Positions 1 through 6,259 of a stretch of 20,355 nucleotides of DNA are shown here, one piece after another. Position 1 is the first letter of the stretch, and each line of letters begins with the position of its first letter. The DNA comes from JALYXS01 sp051003795. GTDB lineage: Bacteria; Acidobacteriota; Terriglobia; Bryobacterales; Bryobacteraceae. Location of the stretch: assembly GCA_051003795.1 (NCBI GenBank), contig JBPCKZ010000027.1:1-20355 (forward strand), in the 5' to 3' direction. The notes beneath the pieces are model-generated. The model saw only the letters and a program-made list of their open reading frames with translations, was not told where the DNA came from and ran no database searches. Position numbers and translations under genes: made by a program.

Positions 1-727
1 ATTCAAAGCCTTCGCCCGTGTCTTCCGGCGTACAATCTCGCGCGCTTCTTCTGACCCGCTGGCAACCGGCAACTGAATTTGCTGTTGATCCAGCCAGAAA
101 TAGACCTGCCGCACGCTGCACAACTCAGCAAATTTGCGAAAGATCAGATCGATGGCGGACCCGACCCTGGCATCCGGATCTTTCTCGATGCGGTCGTCCG
201 ATCCTTTGACGTACCCGCTCGGGACCCGTCGAACCAAGGCGCACCGCTGTGCCTTCTGCAGCAGTGCCGCGTGCGCGCGCTCGCGGAAACTCACAACTTC
301 CATCTCGCTGATGGTGCCCTTCATGCCCAACAATAATCGATCATTCGTGACTCTGGGGTCGTATAAGGCTTCGGCGTCGATCAGCAATGCACCGACGATG
401 CTACAAAACTCCAGCAGTGTATGCCAGTCCCGGCCATTGCGCGCCAGTCGCGACGCCTCAACGCTGAAGACGGCGCCGACTTGCCCATCGCACAGCGAGC
501 GCAACAGGCCTTCAAAACCGGGGCGGCGTGTTCCGGATCCCGAAATCCCGAGATCGTCATCGATTACATCGATATCTTGATCTTGCCAACCCAGCGCGCG
601 GGGCACGACCGACCAGGGCATATTGGCGCCGTTGACTTTCAAGATTGTGCCGCACTTGACCAGGCGTGGACTGACGGACGTACACACAAGCCCGCCGGGC
701 CAGATGATCAGCGGTGATCTTGTTCAT
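1..727 (-). pseudogene. Large serine recombinase, partial at window edge and frameshifted
   Basis: Site-specific recombinase of the resolvase/invertase family. Reading the minus strand from ATG at 727, which has a near-ideal GAGGAGG ribosome binding site at 734-740, gives the resolvase N-terminus with the VYVRQST motif; Ser20 would be the catalytic nucleophile. The frame then breaks at a run of four G (plus strand 600-603, about codon 42) and would stop soon after. Skipping one base restores a long open frame to position 1: VIDDDLG, then SRLARNGRDWH with the conserved active-site arginines, then the LLLGMKGTISEME segment, then the start of the Recombinase (PF07508-like) domain. The shifted frame has its own ATG at 621 (207 codons to the edge), but that product would lack the catalytic serine. 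Either this is a dead gene or the extra base is a sequencing or assembly error. Family assignment is confident; functional state is not. Confidence 0.8.
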
Positions 728-1103
728 CGCCGTCCTCCTCGTGGATCATCCTGGCCAGCGCCTGCATCCACTGTACCAACGCCTGGCGTAGCTGCTCTTG
801 CACGTCGGGTGGGAGTCGTACGGCGGGACGCCGGTCGGTTCTTCGAAGAGTTGTTGTTGGCGTCTCGCTCGGGGCTGCGGCATCGTGATTCTCCTCGTGC
901 ACATTGTGCACACTCGCGGAGAGGCAGGGCACGGTGACGCGGCGTAACTCGAGCAGTACGCGAACCGGCAGGCGCGCAGCGGAGGCAATCTTCGCGTGCG
1001 CGGCCTCGGGACGAGTCATCCAGGCCGGCACCGCCAAAGGCGTGCCATCGGGCCGCCGCACGACATAGTAGACTTCGTCGTGAAAGTCATACAACCTGAC
1101 CAC
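708..1103 (-). CDS. Small recombinase-associated protein, N-terminus apparently lost
   Basis: The 131-residue frame starts at a GTG at 1103 and overlaps the recombinase start (727) by 20 bases, so the two are probably translated together. The N-terminal half contains YYVVRRPDGTPLAVPAWMT. I associate this with the small proteins often encoded just upstream of this type of serine recombinase (sometimes labelled DUF5372), from memory of the family. The C-terminal half is charged and low in complexity (ARMIHEEDGDEQDHR at the end). The same frame stays open upstream to about 1193 and reads YHYHPLRTQSLPVV, which looks like family sequence, but there is no ATG, GTG or TTG there. The true start seems to have been removed where an IS4 transposase remnant abuts at about 1155-1178. 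Function unknown. Confidence 0.55.
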   Translation of the reverse strand: MVRLYDFHDEVYYVVRRPDGTPLAVPAWMTRPEAAHAKIASAARLPVRVLLELRRVTVPCLSASVHNVHEENHDAAAPSETPTTTLRRTDRRPAVRLPPDVQEQLRQALVQWMQALARMIHEEDGDEQDHR

Positions 1104-1189
1104 TGGGAGACTCTGCGTACGCAGCGGATGGTAGTGGTAGTAGATCGTTACTTCAGCAGGGCGTTGTTGATGGGCGGTATGTCGTTCAG

Positions 1190-1465
1190 TTGTTCAAGTG
1201 GATCAAACAGCACCTCCGAATCAAGGCATTCTACGGTACCAGCGAGAACGCCGTGAAGACGCAAATCTGGATCGCAGTGTCGGTCTATGTGCTCGTGGCC
1301 GTCGTCCGCAAACGCCTGGAACTCGAAGTCAGCCTCTACCAAATTCTACAGATTCTCAGCGTCACGCTTTTCGAGAAAACGCCCATTTTACAGGCACTTC
1401 AGCCATCCGACTCCCAAGAGGACTTAGTCGATTACTCCAATCAGTTGAATCTGTTCACCTTATAG
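1190..1465 (+). pseudogene. IS4-family transposase, C-terminal remnant
   Basis: The frame reads LFKWIKQHLRIKAFYGTSENA and then VKTQIWIAVSVYVLVAVVRKR. This is the C-terminal end of IS4-family DDE transposases, including the region around the last catalytic acidic residue and the YREK-type helix, though in shortened form. Only about 91 residues remain of a protein that is normally several hundred long. Recognisable sequence can be read in the same frame from about 1178, without a good start codon; the nominal TTG at 1190 is not a real start. The natural C-terminus (QLNLFTL, then TAG at 1463-1465) is intact. This is a 5'-truncated insertion sequence left between the recombinase cluster and the receptor operon. 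Confidence 0.8.
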
Positions 1466-1482
1466 CCGGACACTAGTGCCGG
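1466..1482. repeat. Palindromic sequence just after the transposase stop, possible IS end
   Basis: CCGGACACTAGTGCCGG begins immediately after the transposase stop codon. The core CACTAGTG (1471-1478) is a perfect palindrome flanked by CCGG on both sides with one unpaired A, and the sequence continues ATTTTAAA. It could be the right terminal inverted repeat of the IS, a small hairpin terminator for the transposase, or both. No left-end copy was found in the window, because the 5' part of the element is missing. Confidence 0.4.
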
Positions 1483-1588
1483 ATTTTAAATCGTCCCAGG
1501 AGAGTTTGCGTCGATCGCCAATCCGTCCATCTCTGAAACCCGAGTTGGAACCGCGTCAATACCAAAACCATACCCTGAGGCGAGACCG

Positions 1589-1616
1589 TGTCGCGCTGTC
1601 GCGCCTGTCGCGACAG
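1589..1616. promoter_or_regulatory. Repeated TGTCGCG motifs with 12-base palindrome, putative operator
   Basis: TGTCGCG occurs three times in a row (1589-1595, 1597-1603, 1606-1612). The last copy forms the perfect palindrome CTGTCGCGACAG at 1605-1616, so its reverse complement CGCGACA is also present. The array sits about 80 bases before the receptor start. Just downstream is a possible -35-like TTGACC (1623-1628) with a poor -10-like GATAGC (1645-1650) preceded by TG. The arrangement resembles an operator for a dimeric repressor or activator. I cannot name the regulator, and no regulator gene is in the window. Confidence 0.4.
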
Positions 1617-1680
1617 TCGCGCTTGACCCCCAATCTTCCGTTGTGATAGCGTTCTTTGCACCGGCGCTTAAAACGCGTAC

Positions 1681-1688
1681 GAGGAGGT
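1681..1688 (+). promoter_or_regulatory. Ribosome binding site that fixes the receptor start
   Basis: GAGGAGGT lies six bases before the ATG at 1695. It decides the start of the receptor gene in favour of 1695 over an in-frame TTG at 1656, which has no such site and would add 13 charged residues in front of the signal peptide. Confidence 0.75.
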
Positions 1689-1694
1689 AGGTAC

Positions 1695-4600
1695 ATGTTG
1701 CTCGCGCGATCGAGTACGAAGTTTTTCTTCACTCTGGTTTCCGTCTGCCTCGCATTCACGATGAATGCGCAGGTCGACACTGGCACGATTCTCGGAACGG
1801 TGCACGACAATACCGGAGCGGTGATTCCCAACGCAACCGTCACGGTCCGCAACGAAGGCACTTCCTTTACCCAAGTGACCAAAACTTCGGGCGGTGGGAC
1901 TTACGTCGTCACGCCCCTGCGGATTGGCAAGTACAGCGTCGAGGTCGAGAGCGCCGGGTTCAAGAAGGAGCGGAGAAACGGCCTCGAGTTGAACATCCAG
2001 CAGCAACTGGTCGCGGACTTCGGTCTCTCCGTCGGGGATATTTCGAGTGAAGTGGAGGTGACGGCCGCCGCGCCGATTCTCCAGACCGAAAGCGGCGCCG
2101 TCGGGCAAGTCATCGAAAGCCAGACCATCAACGACCTTCCCTTAAATGGCCGCAATTACACGTTCCTGGCGCGTCTGGTGCCGGGAGCCACGGTGGGCCA
2201 AGCCGAAGGCCGAGGGCTGAACGCCAATGGTTGGTTCACGGCAAACGGCACGCGTCCGGCGCAGAACAATTACATGCTGGACGGCATCGACAACAACACC
2301 AACAACGTCGATTTCCTAAGCGGCGCGGCCTATGTTTTGAAACCGCCGATCGACGCCATTGGAGAGTTCAAGCTGCAAACCAATTCCTTCAGCGCGGAAT
2401 TCGGACGCGCGGGCGGCGCGGTGCTGAACGCCAGTCTGAAGTCGGGCACGAACCAGTTGCACGGCAGCCTCTGGGAATTTCTCCGCAACGACAAGCTGGA
2501 TGCCGCCGACTTCTTCCAAAATGCCAATGGCCAACCTAAAGGCACGTTCAGACAGAATCAGTTTGGCGCGTCGGCCGGTGGTCGCATTATCAAAGACAAG
2601 ACCTTTTTCTTCGCCGATTACGAGGGTACTCGAATCCGGCAGGGCGTGCCGTTAACCGGGTTGAGCGTGCCGACGATTTCCGAGCGGGCCAGCGGCTTCA
2701 CCGATTTCTCCGATCTGATTGCGTTACAAGCCGGGACGAGAACCGATGCGCTGGGGCGCACCTTCCCGCTGGGCACGGTTTTCGATCCCGCTACTACCCG
2801 CGACATCGGGGGCGGAAAATTCGTGCGCGATCTGTTTCCGGGGAATATCGTCCCCGCGAGCCGGCTCGATCCCAATGCCGTCAAGCTGCTCAACCTCTTA
2901 CCCGCGCCCACCCAATCGGGATTACTGTACGGTAACTATAACGTGAACCGGAATGCTTCCACGGACGTGAACGCCTTCGATACCCGCATCGATCAATACT
3001 TCTCATCGAAGGATCAGGTCTTCGGGCGTTACAGTTGGTCGCGGAGTCCCAGTTTCTCGCCGCCTCCTTTCACCGGCTTCGCGGACGGAGGCGGGTTCGC
3101 TTCCGGCGATCAGCACGTGGATACTCAAGGAGCGGCGCTGAGCTACACGCACTCGTTTGGTCCGACGCTGGTGAACGAAGCGCGGGTCGGATTTAACCGC
3201 GAACATACCTCGCGCGTTCAGGCTTTTGGAAACGATACGAGCAATATTCCCGCGACGTTCGGCATTCAGGGCATCCAGCAGACGCCCGGAAATGGCGGGC
3301 TGCCCTATCTGGGCATCGGTGGCTTAAGCCAGCTTGGGTCGTCCGAGTGGTTGATCAGCGATCGATATAGCAACACCATCCAGTTCACTGAAAATTTGAC
3401 GAAGGTGTACCGGTCGCATACGTTCAAGGGCGGATTCGAGGCGCAGTCCATCTCATTGCCGTGGGAGGCACCGCCGTATTCGCGAGGCGGCTTCGATTTC
3501 AACGGGCAATATACTTCCATACCAAACCTTGGCGACGGCAGTACGGGACGCGTGCAATTCCTACTCGCCCCCACCGGCGCTGCGGTTCCGGGCGGCGTGA
3601 ACAACGTGGGGGGCGCCGATTCCGTGGACGCTTCCAATTTCGGTGGCGTGGCAGCCAAGCGCTCGTATTACGGCTCGTATTTCCAGGACGACTGGAAAAT
3701 CACGCGCAAGCTGACCCTCAATCTCGGCGTGAGATGGGATTGGTTCAGTCCGACCGGCGAGAAGTACAACGCGCAAGCGAATTTTGTTCCTGGAACGCCC
3801 TTCGGCGGAGCGGAGTACATCATTCCCGCGAGCCGCAAGGACAAGCCTCCGCTCTCGACCAGTTTCACCCAACTGCTGCAGCAGGACGGAATCAAACTGG
3901 TTTATTCGGACGCCTATGGGTCCGGCTTAAGCCAGGTTCAGAATAACAATTTCGCGCCGCGCTTCGGGTTTGCCTATCAACTCACTCCGAAGTTAGTGGT
4001 TCGCGGCGGATATGGAATCTATTACGGCGCTTTTGAAAACCGCGGCGGTTCCCCAAGTCTTGGTTACAACTATCCCTTTCAGTATTCGTTCACCTTCCGG
4101 AGTCCCAACTCGTTTGCGCCCGCGCAGTTCGCGAACGGGACCATCGCAACAATTGAGAATGGGCTGTCCAGTGTTCCGCTCGATCCAACCCGGGTGAGCG
4201 GCCAGGGCCTGAATCTCCGCGGGATTCAGTTTCATTACCAGACGCCCTACGTGCAGAGTTATAACTTCACTTTGCAGTACCAGTTGACATCGGCCGATTC
4301 GGTGGAGGCGGCGTACGTCGCTTCGCTGAGCCGTCATTTGGAAACGTTCGTCGGGAGCAATTTGCAAAGCGTGCTTCTGCCGCCGGGAACCGACCCGCAG
4401 AAATACGTTCCATTCCCCGATTTCGCGCGCGGCTCTTCTTTCGCGGATACGGTTGGAGTCGCGAACTATCATTCGCTGCAGACGAAATATCAGCGCCGTT
4501 TTGCGAATGGGCTGAATGCGCTGGTGGCGTATACGTTTTCAAAGACCCGAACCGATGCGGGCGATCTTCTGAGCGGCGGTTCGGTGGGCGGATTCCGTGC

Positions 4601-5228
4601 CGCCGGCGTACCCGGTTGGGGCATCCAGAAAGATATGGCTTTGGCGCCCTTCGATATCCGGCACGCTTTTGCCGCTAGCGGTTCGTACGACCTTCCGTTC
4701 GGCAAAGGACGGCGATTTATGACAAGCCCCAACCGCATTGCCGATTTGGCGCTGGGCAATTGGGGTACGAACTTTATCTTGACGCTGGATACCGGACAAC
4801 CGCAGACCGTCGGCTGTACACGAGGGACGGGAGCGGGAACCGGGTGCTTCGCGCTTTATACGGGCGTAAATCCATATAGCGGGCCGCACAATGTGCAGCA
4901 GTACTACAATCCGGCCGCCTTCAGGGATCCGCCGGTCGTGACGCAGATCGGCCAAACGGATTTTTCGCCGTTAGGCGGCGGCAACACCCAAGTCACCGGG
5001 CCTCCGATTCGCCGACTCGATTTTTCGGTCTTCAAGAGCTTTCCGGTAACCGAGAGCAAGCGCTTTGAGTTCCGCGCCGAATCGTTCAACCTGACTAACA
5101 CGCCTACGTTCGCCATGCCCGGCAGCTTGAACTATTTGGACACGACCAATTTTGCGCGAATACGCTCGACCCGCGACGCTCCCAACGACGCGCGCGAGCT
5201 GCAGTTCGCGCTCAAATTCTATTTCTAG
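1695..5228 (+). CDS. TonB-dependent receptor, Oar-like, with carboxypeptidase-regulatory-like domain
   Basis: This 1177-residue outer-membrane receptor would import or bind large ligands using TonB energy; the substrate is not evident. The protein opens with a signal peptide (residues 1 to about 25, hydrophobic FFFTLVSVCLAF, cleavage near MNA-Q). Next comes a carboxypeptidase-regulatory-like beta-sandwich (about 27-105: TILGTVHDNTGAVIPNATVTV) and a plug domain containing LPLNGRNYTFLARLVPGA, the usual acidobacterial signature. A long beta-barrel follows and ends in the terminal aromatic segment FALKFYF, as expected for BAM-dependent insertion. Length and layout match the large Oar-like receptors that are abundant in Solibacter-type acidobacteria. 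The ATG at 1695 is supported by a strong ribosome binding site. The stop codon overlaps the start of the following TPR gene by one base, so the two are likely co-translated. The repeated TGTCGCG motif upstream may control it. Confidence 0.92.
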   Translation: MLLARSSTKFFFTLVSVCLAFTMNAQVDTGTILGTVHDNTGAVIPNATVTVRNEGTSFTQVTKTSGGGTYVVTPLRIGKYSVEVESAGFKKERRNGLELNIQQQLVADFGLSVGDISSEVEVTAAAPILQTESGAVGQVIESQTINDLPLNGRNYTFLARLVPGATVGQAEGRGLNANGWFTANGTRPAQNNYMLDGIDNNTNNVDFLSGAAYVLKPPIDAIGEFKLQTNSFSAEFGRAGGAVLNASLKSGTNQLHGSLWEFLRNDKLDAADFFQNANGQPKGTFRQNQFGASAGGRIIKDKTFFFADYEGTRIRQGVPLTGLSVPTISERASGFTDFSDLIALQAGTRTDALGRTFPLGTVFDPATTRDIGGGKFVRDLFPGNIVPASRLDPNAVKLLNLLPAPTQSGLLYGNYNVNRNASTDVNAFDTRIDQYFSSKDQVFGRYSWSRSPSFSPPPFTGFADGGGFASGDQHVDTQGAALSYTHSFGPTLVNEARVGFNREHTSRVQAFGNDTSNIPATFGIQGIQQTPGNGGLPYLGIGGLSQLGSSEWLISDRYSNTIQFTENLTKVYRSHTFKGGFEAQSISLPWEAPPYSRGGFDFNGQYTSIPNLGDGSTGRVQFLLAPTGAAVPGGVNNVGGADSVDASNFGGVAAKRSYYGSYFQDDWKITRKLTLNLGVRWDWFSPTGEKYNAQANFVPGTPFGGAEYIIPASRKDKPPLSTSFTQLLQQDGIKLVYSDAYGSGLSQVQNNNFAPRFGFAYQLTPKLVVRGGYGIYYGAFENRGGSPSLGYNYPFQYSFTFRSPNSFAPAQFANGTIATIENGLSSVPLDPTRVSGQGLNLRGIQFHYQTPYVQSYNFTLQYQLTSADSVEAAYVASLSRHLETFVGSNLQSVLLPPGTDPQKYVPFPDFARGSSFADTVGVANYHSLQTKYQRRFANGLNALVAYTFSKTRTDAGDLLSGGSVGGFRAAGVPGWGIQKDMALAPFDIRHAFAASGSYDLPFGKGRRFMTSPNRIADLALGNWGTNFILTLDTGQPQTVGCTRGTGAGTGCFALYTGVNPYSGPHNVQQYYNPAAFRDPPVVTQIGQTDFSPLGGGNTQVTGPPIRRLDFSVFKSFPVTESKRFEFRAESFNLTNTPTFAMPGSLNYLDTTNFARIRSTRDAPNDARELQFALKFYF

Positions 5229-6241
5229 TGTTTTGTTGGTTTCCGGTCCTGTGTATAGCATTAGCGCTCGCGGGCGGCGCGACTGAAAAGCCGCTCCGCG
5301 AGCAAGTCCGCGCGCATCCGGAAAGTTTTCAGGCGAATCACGTTCTTGGTGAATTTCTCGTCCAGCGCCGGGAACTCGCGGCGGCGATTTTTTTTTTGGA
5401 CAAGGCGCGGAGAATCGATCCTTCCAATTACGCCAATAGCTACGACTTGGCATTGGTCTATCTGCAAATGGGAATGAGCGGCCAGAGTCGCCGCCTAATC
5501 GCCGAGTTGCTGAAACAAGGCGACAAAGCCGAGTTACACAACTTACTTGCCGACGTGGAAGAAGCCGAAAACAATGTTCAGGAAGCCGCCCGACAGTATG
5601 AAATCGCGGCCCGGATGGATCCTTCCGAGAAGAACCTCTTTGACCTCGGCAGCGATTTGACATTGCATCGCGGCTTTGAACCGGCGATCAAGGTTTTTCA
5701 GTTCGGAACTGAGCGGTTTCCCCAATCGGCAAAGCTCCGCGTTGGGCTGGGAGTAGCTTATTATTCTTTGGGCCAGTATGACGACGCGGTTGATTCGTTA
5801 TGCCAAGCCGTGGATCTCGATCCCAGAGATACCAAGGCGCTGGATTTCTTGGGCAAGATGTACGACATCTCTCCGCAATACGCCTCGGACGTTACCAAGC
5901 GTCTCGCCCGATTCGTGCGGATTTACCCTCTGAATGCCGCCGCGAATTACTATTACGCCCTCAGCCTTCGCAAAACTTCAAGCCAAAGCGCGGAGGAATA
6001 TCTGCTGAAAGCGGTACGGCTGAAACCCGATTTTGCGGAAGCGCATTTTGAATTGGGAACGCTGTATGAAGAGGAGGCTCGGAATTCGCAAGCCGTTGTT
6101 GAATTCGAAACGGCAACGAATCTTCGTCCCAGCTTTGCCAAGGCTCATTACCATCTCGCGCGCCTGTACCAGCGGGCTGGCCGAAGGGAGCTTGCCCAAC
6201 GGGAATTTCGCGCTTTCGAAGCGCTGAAGAACAAGCAATAA
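5228..6241 (+). CDS. Exported TPR-repeat protein
   Basis: 337 residues beginning at a GTG that shares its G with the last base of the receptor TAG. No good ribosome binding site precedes it, so translation probably depends on the receptor gene. A short signal peptide (CWFPVLCIALALAGGA) is followed by tetratricopeptide repeats throughout. The clearest are GLGVAYYSLGQYDDAVDSLC at about 173-192 and the last pair from FELGTLYEEEARNSQAVVEF (about 273) to the C-terminus. TPR arrays form protein-docking surfaces; here a periplasmic scaffold for the receptor or the downstream haem protein is plausible, but this is inferred only from position. A second, more diverged TPR gene occupies a similar place in the opposing operon. 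A run of ten T (5388-5397) inside the coding region is unusual. Confidence 0.85.
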   Translation: MFCWFPVLCIALALAGGATEKPLREQVRAHPESFQANHVLGEFLVQRRELAAAIFFLDKARRIDPSNYANSYDLALVYLQMGMSGQSRRLIAELLKQGDKAELHNLLADVEEAENNVQEAARQYEIAARMDPSEKNLFDLGSDLTLHRGFEPAIKVFQFGTERFPQSAKLRVGLGVAYYSLGQYDDAVDSLCQAVDLDPRDTKALDFLGKMYDISPQYASDVTKRLARFVRIYPLNAAANYYYALSLRKTSSQSAEEYLLKAVRLKPDFAEAHFELGTLYEEEARNSQAVVEFETATNLRPSFAKAHYHLARLYQRAGRRELAQREFRAFEALKNKQ

Positions 6242-6259
6242 AGATCGAATCGCCGAGAA

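Noticed and set aside
18..717. Several plus-strand open frames in the first 700 bases
   Set aside because: They are shadows of the minus-strand recombinase, whose translation shows clear family motifs in two frames.
1483..1588. Intergenic stretch before the TGTCGCG array
   Set aside because: No gene, repeat or RNA-like structure could be supported there.
1656..1694. TTG start extending the receptor by 13 residues
   Set aside because: It has no ribosome binding site and would put arginine-rich sequence ahead of a good signal peptide; ATG 1695 has GAGGAGGT at proper spacing.
4971..5663. 230-codon open frame on the minus strand across the receptor/TPR junction
   Set aside because: It is antisense to two well-supported genes, has no ribosome binding site and no family resemblance.
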